64,000 nt of DNA, taken from positions 1 to 64,000 of the forward strand of contig JAMZAV010002043.1 of NCBI GenBank assembly GCA_024449915.1, in the 5' to 3' direction. The notes below the pieces were generated by a model, which ran no database searches, was not told the DNA's origin, and worked only from the letters and a program-made list of their open reading frames with translations. Below are positions 42,400 to 52,684 of the stretch, one piece after another (positions within the stretch are counted from its first letter, which is position 1; each line of letters starts with the position of its first letter). A program made the position numbers and the translations under genes. The DNA is from Sweltsa coloradensis (taxonomy: Eukaryota; Arthropoda; Insecta; Plecoptera; Chloroperlidae).

Positions 42400-44170
42400 T
42401 ATATAATGTGTAATGTATGCAAAGATAAGCAACATAAGCGGGTTCTCGCACTGTCCATAGCACTGATGGCTATATTTCCCATAAAAATATCGATATTTGG
42501 ATGGTTAGGCTATCAATCACTCGTCGATTGCGTCGGGGCCTGCAAGGTTGGCTTGGTCGCTTTGGTTTGAAGTCCCCCACATAAAATCAGTTATATGACT
42601 GAGTGGGTAGACTCTAAATACGAATTTATTTATTTATTTAAAACTTATTAGCTTATACAGGATGTGACGTTGATTTTGAAGATGGTATGATATTTTCACG
42701 AGTGAAAAATAACCAGACATGTAGATTGTAGGCATAAACTTGAAGCTTTTGAGGTAGGGGCATCCGCCCCCACCCACAAGCCCCCTTCCATAATAACAAG
42801 ATTTGAACAATATTTGACTCATCAGTCCTCTTCAACTGTTTATTTATTGACAAGTTTATATAGGCAACAAAATTTTGCCAATCTTTGCAAGGATGCAGTC
42901 ACAGGGTAAAGTGAATTTATGTATTAAGATTGCGAAAATGTAGGAGGGTACATACGCTTGACATTTCTTTTAGATCTCATTGCTTTTGTTTGTGTAAGGT
43001 TTGGCTGTTTTTTTACAAGTTTTTTGTTATATGTGGGTACAATATACTAAAGAACATATAGCCTGTGACCAATACACAACAGAATCATACAATTCTACAG
43101 TGTGATTTTGATAAAATACAACAAAAATAGTCAAGGATTGGACGTAATACATTTTACATATTACACAAAACAACAATACTAAATATTACATTCCATTTAC
43201 AGAAATAACTAAAACAACACAATCAAGAAAATAATTAAAGTGAAAGTGAAAATGGACTGACTCCAGAAGGTTGATAGAGACATGACATGCCAAGACAAGA
43301 CATTATTGTATATATTTATATATATAACATACACTTGTTCTTTAGCCCCAAATAAGTCACTTCTTTTCGCACGTTACGTTTCCTATTATCAGGAGTTATG
43401 AGCCCGCACTTCAGCAGCGTCACCATTTTATTTTACTTTCCAAACTATTTTTGAAGAACTGTTTCTTGTGAAAGACGTTCGTATCGTATGCAACATTAAC
43501 AGCAACATTATCAGATAGGTCGATTAGTATTGACTGTCTCAATTTTTCAATATATAATGGCTGTACTACAGTTACGGGCATTCTCTAAATTTTATTCTTC
43601 TCTATCCAGGAAACAAATCAGGTATAGTAAGTACTCCGTATCGATTTTTGTTACTTATCGAAAATTTATTTGAACTGTCTATATTTTTAAGTGAAAATAT
43701 ACGTACTGATCCCACGTTCAAGTCAAGTCGAACACAAAGGTTAATAATTTCACAAATTAAAATTATTGTTATTTGTTTTCAGGGGGGGGGGGGGGGGGAT
43801 GTTACGACTTTCTGGACTGATGTCTCATCAGATTGTTTTGGACGTAACGAACGGTTTAATTCTTACACGTTCCACCGCAGCGAAAGGATAGATATTAGGA
43901 GTGTTGTAGCGGCTTGGTTTCAGTGCAGTCGCTAGAAACCTGAGATCCGTGTACTTCCCCGCGCTAGTCCCAGCAAGTCCTCAAGAATAAGCTGACGAGT
44001 TTCATATTGTATGGGGCCTAGCACGCATTCATTTAGATTGCGATTATTCCTTGCGTAGTCTGGATATTAGCTGTAAGACAAAGGCCAGTGCTGTGTCCGT
44101 CACCAACTCACCCCTCCCACCCAAACCATCCAGCATAAGATAATGGTGACGATAATGCAGTTTCCTTTTT
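42400..44170. other. Unidentified DNA
   Basis: No gene or complete mobile element is supported. A poly-G run lies at about 43,783-43,798. The frame at 43,648-43,935 (+) passes through it and is therefore doubtful. Confidence 0.45.
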
Positions 44171-44173
44171 GCT

Positions 44174-44977
44174 CTAGAGCTTCCAAACATTTTTTCAGTC
44201 GCGTTGTTGGATGAGCGTATTTTTTAAAAACGATAAAAAGCGTTAAATTGCGATTTTCATGAAAATAATTTTCGCTAAGCTCAAATTTTTTACACGAATA
44301 TATTAATTTCATAAAATAACGGTTTCTGTGAAAATAATTACAAGTGAATGAAGCATGTCAGTATATAAGTCGAATCGAAATTTTCAAAAAAACGAAAAAA
44401 ATCGTAAAATTGCGATAATCATGCAAAAGATTAATTCGATTGCGCTCAAAGTTTCACTACGAATACATTTATTCATAAAATTAAGGGGCTGTGAAAAAAT
44501 CATTCCAATAGGTTAAATCCATGTAGGTGTAAAAAAGTCGCAGAAATGTTAAAAATAAAAAAGCGTCCAAATGTGATTTTCATGAGAAATAATTTTTTGG
44601 ATTACGCTCAAATTTCACAAGCGATTTATAATTCTAAAATAAAAGTTCAGGTGAAAAAAACTCTCATTTACATCGAATAAAGCACGTAATGTTATTGGAG
44701 TCCAAAAATTTTTAAAAAATCGACAAAAAATCGTTGAAATTGCGATTTTCGTAAGAATAATTTTTCGATGGCGCTCAAAACGTGCAGTTCTAAGTTCAAG
44801 AGATTTCGAAGGCACTCCAGAAATTTCGACGCAATTGGAGTATCGGTTTATGCCGAATCGTGTTAACAAACGACGAAAATACAGAAAAGAAAGGGAAAAA
44901 ACAATCCGTGATTTTTTTCTTCAGTGTAGTAGAATGGAATCCTTCGCTTCGCTCGCTACGCTCGCTACGCTTCATCC
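44174..44977 (-). mobile_element. Helentron-like element, subfamily A, long form
   Basis: On the minus strand it runs from GGATGAAGCGTAGCGAGCGT to ACGCTCATCCAACAACGCGA and GGAAGCTCTAG. It has about three internal modules with ACACCTACATG-type segments. The start motif contains a doubled AGCGTAGCG unit. Confidence 0.65.
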
Positions 44978-45275
44978 AATAAGTAAAAGGCGGATTGTCT
45001 TCTGAGGGAACAATTTATAGACGTAGAATTTGTCTTTCTAGTAGTTTTTACATTTAAGGGTATCAACGGAGTTTTTTTTCTATTTTCTGAATATGCAACT
45101 AAAGCCCGCATCACTATACCTACACGTTGGCCAGCGCTCGACTCGGTGTAAATAGATATCAAGCGTGTTTTTCAACTATCAATTCATATATTTGAGTATC
45201 AAAAAATGAATGCATAATTTAACCATACAGTTTAGAGCTGAAATAATGGTATTAATCGTTCCAACTCTTATTCAT

Positions 45276-46087
45276 TGATGAGCGTAAGCGAAGATTTTCA
45301 TTCTACTACATACACTGGAGAACAAATCCGGAATGTTTTTTGTTTTTTTTCGTGTTTTTTTTTTCTTTCTGTATTTTTGTGTGTTTTGTTAACGTACGAT
45401 TTCCGGCTAAAACCAATACTCCAATTATTGCGATGGATATTTTCTGAGTTTGAAATTTCGAACTTAGAACTGCCACGCTTTTTTGAGGCGCAATCGGAAA
45501 ATTTATTTCTCATGAAATCGCAATTTTACGTTTTTTTTCGATTTAATACATTTTTTCCGACTATAAACACCTACCATGCTTTTTACGTTGTTTAGGTTTT
45601 TTTTTCCACAGAACCTTAATTTTATGATTCAGATATTCGTGTGAGAATTTTGAGACGCAATCGAAAAAATTCTTTCTCATAGAAAATCGAAAATTTACGT
45701 GTTTTTTTTTTTTTTTTTGAAACAAAAAAACCAACATTTTTTTTTCCCTTTTGACTTATAACACCTACATGCTTATATCCTATTGTAATGATTTGTTCAA
45801 AGAACCTTAATTTTATGAATTTATATAGTCGTGTGAAATTTGAGCGCAATCGATCATTATTTCTTATGAATCCGCAATTTTACGATGTTTTTTTTAAAAA
45901 TTACGATTAATAAAAAAATAACAAAATTAAGTAATTTTTTATATAATTTAATCAACAAAAATTCTTCGACTTAGTAATGCTTTTTTTACAGACAACAGAA
46001 AATCCGCATAACACATTGGCAGTTCAAGGCACCAATTACGCTCATCCCAACAACGCGCCTGAAACAGCGTTTGCGAAGCATTCCTAG
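45276..46087 (+). mobile_element. Helentron-like element, subfamily A, long form
   Basis: It begins TGATGAGCGTAAGCGAAGAT, carries ACGCTCATCCCAACAACGCG and ends GCGAAGCATTCCTAG before a T. The 5' module (GATTTCCGGCTAAAACCAAT) and internal ACACCTACATGC modules are present. T-runs are expanded compared with other copies. Confidence 0.65.
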
Positions 46088-46181
46088 TATTTCTAAATAG
46101 TTCATCGTTCTGGTTGGGCACACGGCAAATATTGCCTCTACAAAATAATTTCTAACTTCAGTTCGCATTAGTACACCATTC

Positions 46182-46413
46182 AACGTAGGTAGTTGTGTTT
46201 TGTGACATTAATTTTCACTTTAATTCTAGTAGCTGACTGGGAGAAAGAAAAGTTTTTACGATTTCCTGCGAATTTTTAATTTGGCGGTTACAATTTGTAC
46301 CAAATACATGCAACAAAAAATTCACCAACTGTAAAAAAAAAAACTGAACCTTTTTCTCCAGTCAGCTTTCTAGAACACAGTGAAAATGTAATGTCACAAA
46401 AACACACTAACGT
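46182..46413. mobile_element. Inverted-repeat element of about 230 bp
   Basis: The left arm starts AACGTAGGTAGTTGTGTTTT and the right arm is its imperfect complement ending AACACACTAACGTT. Arms of about 75 bp share TTTTGTGACATTA and AGCTGACTGG. They enclose about 80 unmatched bases. No clear target duplication was found, so it is probably an old MITE. Confidence 0.6.
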
Positions 46414-46419
46414 TAAATG

Positions 46420-48190
46420 ATGTGTTCGGGCGAACTGAATTTGACTCATTATTTCTGAAAGGCATATATTTTTGCCGTGTGGGCAATTTAGGATCTCCCG
46501 CAGATTGGATTGGGATACATATTTATGTAACTTGGCTAATCGAGACGAAGGGAGGGACGTACGTAAGGGATGACGCGGGGGACGTAAGGGGGTGGACAGG
46601 GCCTGTGCTTGTCAGAACCACCACACGCGAATGGGGAGGACTGGGGATTTTTCCCCCACTCGTGGCGTCTCCGTCTGTGTCATCATACGTCCGTGTTTGT
46701 CATTGTCGTCGCCTCGGGGAGGTAGTCCAAAGGGCAGGGAAAGTTTCCCCGACGACGAACCCAGAGCTCGCATTTAGTTTCATGGAGAAAACTCCCTAAT
46801 CAACGGGCTCGATCTCACCCGAGAAGGTTGCGAGTTGGAATTTGATGGCGCAGTCCATTCGCTTGCCAACATTGTGCCCAACGAGCTTCAAGTAGTAACC
46901 CATAGAGTGCTAGTTAGTTTATAGTTTGTGGGGTTTTAGGAGAGTCCGAGAAAATTCAAACGACACTGTGTGTATTTAGGTCCCCCTTAGTTTTGTTTAT
47001 TGCCACAAAAAAACCCCTCGCTTTGTAAAATAGGTTTTATAAATCAATAGTGGACCGTTGAGGAATCCATTTATGCGAAGATGATACCCACATTGACCCT
47101 GACGCTCGATTAACGAACGCAAGTTTGTTTATGGATGGTCTGGACATCATGCATGCCATATGCACGTAATTCAAGCTTATCTAGCCCCAAGAACTAGTGA
47201 ACGAGATATGTATAACGATAACCAGCGTTACGATCAATCAGTAGTCCTTGTTGAATATACATATTACAGTAGAAGGACATCAGCGATAGCTTTCACCAGC
47301 ACAGCTCATTTCCCTCACGATCTTGCTTTGGTTGAGAGATAAATTAAGATAACATTTTTCTAATTACTACGTGGAAACATCTATAGCTCACCTGATGTGC
47401 ACTTTGTTTTAGTTTTCCGTGTGAACTGCCCTTAATGCTTTTTCTAACATTACCTATACTAGCTGCTATCGCTCTGCACGATCACTCTCGAAATAAAAAT
47501 CATCAACCACAATGGGAAAAGAATGTTTGCAAAAGTCTGAGGGTTTTTTATAGTTTATAAGATACAATGTATATATACATATAGTAGTCAACCGGTTTGC
47601 AAAAGAAAGCTATATGCGTTTCGGTGAGTGAAAACAAATCTTTCACCCTATGCAAAAGAGAAAGGGTAATGGGGTCCGACGGCGTCATGTTTAACGGTGG
47701 GCCCCTGATTTGATGTTACCCTGTCTCTGCCGCCCTATGTCAAACAATATTGGGAAATATATTTAACGTAGAAGATAGCAATACCAAAGCCATACTATTT
47801 ATTATCGTATAAAAACACCAACAATTACTCATGACGATACAGCAGTAACCGGCAACGCATGTCCTCCACTTAATCACAGACTGATCACATCACACACCAC
47901 AAAATTACTATGTTGGAATAATAGTTTAATTGATCGGAGGATCCATAGCCTACAATTGACGGGATTGGTCGGATTTCAGACAACCGAAGATTTTAAATAG
48001 TTGATAAGACAGTCCTTCAACGTTCTAATTAAAAGGAAACTAAATGCTAACGAGTGTCGCATCAATTTATCAGATCATCTATCACGTTGCGATGAAACAG
48101 GATAACAAAAGTTTCGGGAGGACAATCTACCTGTGTAATTTTCAATTCAAGGGATTCAACATATTCGTATGCAGAGATTTTCAATAGGGC
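46420..48190. other. Unidentified DNA, partly GC-richer
   Basis: 46,530-46,800 is richer in G and C and CpG. It contains GGCTAATCGAGACGAAGG, close to GGCTATTCGAGACGAAG in the SINE tail region at 19,064-19,080, and a degenerate tRNA B-box-like stretch near 46,830. It may hold an old SINE. The frame at 46,422-46,799 overlaps another open frame and is not convincing. Nothing is supported from 46,900 to 48,190. Confidence 0.4.
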
Positions 48191-48200
48191 GGCCACAGGA

Positions 48201-49292
48201 CAGTGGCGGATCCAGAATAATCACGGGGGGCCTGCATGTAATATCTGGAAAAGGGACCAATCACGGGTGTTTGGGGGGGACTAAATATAGCACCGCAGGC
48301 AAATTTTGTTTGAAAACCAGGTTTTTAGAGTGCATTTGGTGCGTATAGAAAAAAAGTGGGGGGCTGAATGCAATACCTATACAATGTAGTTTTGCGTGCA
48401 TCAATTTGATTTGTGTCATGTCGAGCTTACAAGTCCACAGCATACATGGAAACATAAATTAAGCTGTTTTGACATTTTCAGAGGTTTGCTCGATAAATAG
48501 TAACCATTTTATGGAAAAATTGATGAAACGTACGAGCGAATCGAAGATTCCATTTCACTAACACTGGAGAAAAAAATCCTGAATTGTTTTTTTTTTGTAT
48601 TTTTGTGTGTCCTGTAACAACGATTCCGGCATAAACCGATACTCCATTGCAATGACATTTTCTGGAGACCTTTGAAATCTCTGAACTAGAAATGGCACGG
48701 TTTCAAAAATCGATCGAAAAATTATTTCTCAGAAAATGCAATTTTAACGATTTTTTTTTTCGATTTTCCTTGTTTTTTTCTGTTTGTATTTTAGGGTTTT
48801 TTTTAACACGATTCTGGCTAAACCGATACTCCAATTGCGATGAAATTTTTTGGAGGCCCTTTGAAATCTCTGAACTTAGAACTGCCTACGTTTTTTGAGC
48901 GCAATCCGAAAGATTATTTCTCTGAAATCGCAATTTAAAACGATTTTTTTCGTTTTAAAAAAAATGTCTTGGACTTATAACACCTAAAAGCTTTATTCGA
49001 TTTGTACAATATTTTTTCACAGAACTTTAATTTTATGATTAATATATTCGTGGTGAAAATTTTGAGCGTAATCGATGTAAAAATTTTTTTTTTCTTTCTT
49101 ATGAAATCGCAATATTACGCTTTTTTTTTCGTTTGTTTTAAAACAATTACGCTCGTCCAACAACGCGCCTAAAAAAGCGTTTGGCGAACTTCCTAATATG
49201 GAAATAATATATTTTTTAATGAATCACGTAGGGGGGGCGATGACGGGGGGGGGGGGGGGGGGCCCCCCGTCCACCCTGTATCCGCGCCACTG
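48201..49292. mobile_element. hAT-type element with nested Helentron-like copy
   Basis: The left end is CAGTGGCGGATCCAGAATAA and the right end GTATCCGCGCCACTG. The 8 bases outside are CCACAGGA and CCACATGG, identical at 6 of 8 positions, consistent with a decayed hAT target duplication. CAGTGGCG-type ends are common in hAT MITEs of animals. Without the nested copy it would be about 420 bp. G-rich runs lie next to both termini. No transposase is present. Confidence 0.7.
48522..49196 (+). mobile_element. Helentron-like element, subfamily A, duplicated 5' module
   Basis: It begins TGATGAAACGTACGAGCGAA and ends ACGCTCGTCCAACAACGCGC then CTTCCTAA. The 5' module (from the GATTCCGGC..AAACCGATACTCC segment to GAAATCTCTGAAC) occurs twice, near 48,620 and 48,800, unlike other copies where only the middle module repeats. 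Confidence 0.65.
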
Positions 49293-49980
49293 CCACATGG
49301 ATCGCCCATACGACGGTGGAAATGGTGTTGGCGGAGGAGGGAACGGGGCCTGGCCGTCTGGAGCATATATCCCTTGCCGCAGGAGTCCGAAACATATTTT
49401 TGGGGTAAATGTTTTGGTTGGAGGGCTTAAAACGTATTTGAGAGTATGATGGCTATTATTTACACTTAATACTAAAGTATTTTTTGTTATTAAAACTTAT
49501 TTAAAAGTGAGATGATGAGAGAAAAGTTAGGTAACAGGTTCGAAAAGGGTAAGTAAGTTTTTTATTAGGCTATATTTTTTTATTTGTAATCAATTATTTG
49601 TGGATATCCAAAATTTCACAAATCGTTCCAATATATCTAAAATAAAATATGGACATTTATCGGGTTGAAATAGGCATATATGTTATATAATATGTTTAAC
49701 CTTTGGTTTTATAGTAGGCGCCTATGACATCGCTGTATGATGTACGCAAGACATAACTAAAAAAGTGCCGCCACAGGGATTTGAAACACAGGACCTTGAA
49801 CATCCTTACCAACTCTAGGGTATATGAGATGGTTTGTATTTCTAGATTCATTTCGTATTTCGTCTAATATAGGCATTTGCAATTCTGCTCTATACACGTT
49901 ATCAACGCTTTGTAACCTTGTTTTATAGTAGGCACTATGACGCTGTTATGTTAGCACTTTAGACAGAAATTAAAAAAGTT

Positions 49981-50051
49981 GACTACACCGGGAATCGACC
50001 CCGGGACCTGGCTGTCCGGGCGATTCTCTTACCAACTGAGCTATGCAGCCT
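49981..50051 (-). pseudogene. tRNA-like unit in palindrome, left arm
   Basis: The minus strand reads GGCTGCATAGCTCAGTTGGT, then a middle arm, then CCGGGGTCGATTCCCGG and TGTAGTC. The 7-bp acceptor stem (GGCTGCA with TGTAGTC) pairs completely if two G-T pairs are allowed, and the A-box and T-stem are good. The anticodon arm (ATCGCCCGGACAGCCAGG) cannot form a normal 5-bp stem and 7-base loop with T at position 33, so a working tRNA is unlikely. Confidence 0.55.
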
Positions 50052-50085
50052 GCACCAATTTAACATTAGACAGAATTAAATTGGT

Positions 50086-50160
50086 GGCTGCAATAGCTCA
50101 GTTGCTAAAAGCATGACCCCGAAAAGCCAAGGTCCCGGGTTTCGATCCCCGGGTGTAGTC
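50086..50160 (+). pseudogene. tRNA-like unit in palindrome, right arm
   Basis: It reads GGCTGCAATAGCTCAGTTGC and ends GGTTTCGATCCCCGGGTGTAGTC. It is the mirror of the left unit with added bases in the acceptor and T-arm, and so more damaged. Confidence 0.55.
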
Positions 50161-50399
50161 ACTTTTGTATTTGCTGTCTAAAGTACTAAAATATTCGTTT
50201 TTTACGTAAGGTTTTTCTCGGACAATTGTGACATAATGAATACTTTCGAATTTTCCGAGTTAAAAGTTTATTTACCAACTTTTCGGTCAGAAGGACCCCC
50301 TGCCCATTATCACGGTATAACGACATAAAAAAATGTACTTCAATGAAGGCAAATAGCGAAATTGATTCACTTTACATAAGCAACGGTAACTCGTTCTAA

Positions 50400-51735
50400 G
50401 AAAAAATGCTCGCGATGAGATGTCGAAATCTGATGCTATAGTTTTACCAGCACCATAAGAGCAATGCTTCAGTCGTGCTGACCAAGAAGACTATCATGTT
50501 GAAGATGGAAGCTCTCTTAGATGACCCAGCGGACAAAGCACACACGCGAGGTGACCCTAGTACTACATACCTAGAGGTAAGACAACTAAGTCAAGAATTT
50601 TAGCTTCAATTCAACTTCAACTTCACTGCAAACTTCAAACTTTCACGATGTACAAAATATTGGTCTCCTAAGATTCATAAAGTAGGCGCCCCTCTTAGGC
50701 AATTGTAAGCTCAGTTGGTTCTCCTGTGCCAGTTCTACAAGCCAAAACATATTTCAAATACTTTCACCATATGCCGGAAGAAGTTAACCTCTACGTTCCG
50801 AATTCAGAGCACTCATTGAACTTCTACAAAACTATAAGCTCTGCAGCGGGAACACATTTTAGTTAGCTTTGATGTTGTATCTCTGCAGTGGCGTATCCAG
50901 AGGGGGGCTCAGGGACTTGCCCCCCCCCCCCCCCCCAAAATCCCAGCTTAAATATCATATAGTGGCAAACCTCTAGTTTGCGCAAAAAAATTAAATTATC
51001 TATTATTTTTTCTATTTGTGTTCAGCAAAGCTCCTTGACTTCTTCTAAACCAAAATTCCACTTCAACTATAAGTATGTAAAAAAGAATGCCTACGGCGGC
51101 TACTGGGGGGGGGGGGGGGCATTCTACCCCCCCCCCCCCCATTGAGTCGTTGGTCCAAGCCCACCCCGAAATATAATCCTTCATTCGCCACTGAATCTCT
51201 GTTTACGAAGGTACCGATTGATGAAACCGTTCGACGATGAAACCTTAGAGATTATTGAGACACAAATAAAGCCTCCACAGCATCTCATAGAGCATTGTCT
51301 ATCAAACACGTACTTTCGGTATGAAGGTAACATGTTTAGACAGGTTCAAGGGAGTGCCCATGGCATGCATGCCCTCTTCATCAGTTATTTCGAAAATATT
51401 TAACGTTTTTTTTTTTTTTATTAACACACCCCTTGTAATCATGCTCAGTTGTGAAGCAGTTGGGGGTTTGTGGGGCTAAGATATATTGACAACAATATTT
51501 GCCATCTCGATATATGGTCAGCCGAGCTTAATAATTTTCTTAATTTATATTTGAACAGTTTTACAGACGATATCTTAAGTTTAACAATGAAGTGGAACAA
51601 GATAACCACCTTCCATTTTTGGATGTGTTGTTCATGAAAAACCCCTAATGAAAGCTTTGCCCATACTGTATATCGTGCCATCGACATCGACATGCCCCAT
51701 GCACTTATAATCGTGTAATCTTCAGAATGTCACTA
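50400..51735 (+). pseudogene. Penelope-like reverse transcriptase, decayed and interrupted
   Basis: Fragments in several frames follow the order known for Penelope-like RTs: IVLPAP near 50,440, NASVVLTKKTIMLKMEALLD and GDPSTTYLE (50,460-50,575), SPKIHKVGAPLR (50,670-50,700), FYKTI..AGTHF (50,820-50,860), DVVSL before and FTKVPIDET after the inserted MITE, IEHCLSNTYFRYEGNMF (51,280-51,345), and EVEQDNHLPFLDVLF near 51,590-51,635. The region where the catalytic Y-x-D-D box should lie (about 51,500-51,540) is destroyed, and stops and frameshifts are frequent, so it is inactive. The N-terminal part and the GIY-YIG endonuclease end are missing. A Helentron-like copy begins at 51,733 and marks its right limit. 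Confidence 0.85.
50886..51193. mobile_element. hAT-type MITE inside the Penelope-like RT
   Basis: 308 bp with ends CAGTGGCGTATCCAG and CGCCACTG. The flanking 8 bases are TATCTCTG on the left and AATCTCTG on the right, 7 of 8 identical, a clear hAT-type duplication. Without the insert the RT frame is continuous across the site (V-S-L, then F-T-K-V-P). Long C and G runs sit near both ends (about 50,920-50,936 and 51,105-51,140), as in the related element at 48,201-49,292. Confidence 0.85.
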
Positions 51736-52539
51736 GGACAACGCTTAATCCCGCCGCGTTGTGGAATGAAGCGTAGTGGTGTATGGAGCTGCCACGGTGG
51801 TTATGCGGGATTTTCTGTTGTTCTGTGAAAAAATCATTACGAAGTAGAAGATTTTTTTCTTAAAATTAATTTAAATTAATAAAAAATAAACTTATTTTTA
51901 ATTTTTTTAGTAAATCGTAATTAAAAAATTAAAAAAATCGTAAATTTGGCGATTTTCATAAGAAATAATTGTTTTCGATGCGCCTCAAATTTCACACGAA
52001 TATATAAATTCATAACATTAAGGTTCTGTGACAAAAATCATTTACAATCGGATAAAGCATGTAGTGTTATAAGTCCAAAGAATTGTTTAAAAAAAGAAAA
52101 CCCGAATTCGATTTTCATGAGAATAAATTTTTCCGATTGCGCTCAAATTTCACACGAATATCTTAATTCATAAAATTAATGTTCTGTGAAAAAATCATAA
52201 CATCGGAATAAAGCATGTAGGTTGGTTATAATTGAAGAAATTTTTCAAAAATCGAAAAAAAAAAAATTCGTAAAATTGCGATTTTTTCATGAGAAATAAT
52301 TTTTTGATCAATTTTTCCCCTCCGTGCGTTTTTTTTCGTTCAGCAGATTTCATAGACTCCATAAAATTTCATCGGATTGGATTAATGGTTTTAGCCGGAA
52401 TCGTGTTCACAGACACACAAAAATACAAAAAAAAAGAAAGAAAGAAAGACAAAACAAAAAAAAAAAACATTCGGATTTTTTTCTTCCAGTGTAGTGAATG
52501 GAATCTTCGCTTCGCTCGCTACGCTCGGTACGCTCATCC
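51733..52539 (-). mobile_element. Helentron-like element, subfamily A, long form
   Basis: On the minus strand it runs from GGATGAGCGTACCGAGCGTA to a 3' tail containing CCACAACGCGGCGGGATTAA and ending GTCCTAG. Flanks are T and T in element orientation. It has about three internal modules with ACACTACATGC-type segments. It inserted into or next to the Penelope-like RT remnant. Confidence 0.7.
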
Positions 52540-52684
52540 ATTAACAAAGTGAATATTGACATAAAAGTAATTAATAGTGAAGAAGGCGAACCGTTTGTAT
52601 AAGTCCTAATGATCATAAACAGATATTTACTGGTATAACGTTTTATAAAATTTATTAAAAATCGTTAATTCTCGCCACCCTGCA

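Larger units (their letters stand above)
49695..50190. repeat. tRNA-like repeat cluster with an inverted pair
   Basis: Two direct copies start TTTTATAGTAGGC..TATGAC at about 49,707 and 49,921; each leads into a minus-strand tRNA-like segment. From 49,953 to 50,190 the second copy is mirrored: AGCACTTTAGACAG on the left answers CTGTCTAAAGTACT on the right, with ATTAGACAGAATTAAATTGG in the middle. The result is a palindrome with a tRNA-like unit in each arm. Confidence 0.7.

Noticed and set aside
47160..47342. 60-codon frame as a small gene
   Set aside because: No homology, no promoter or splice signal, and length within chance expectation for this composition.
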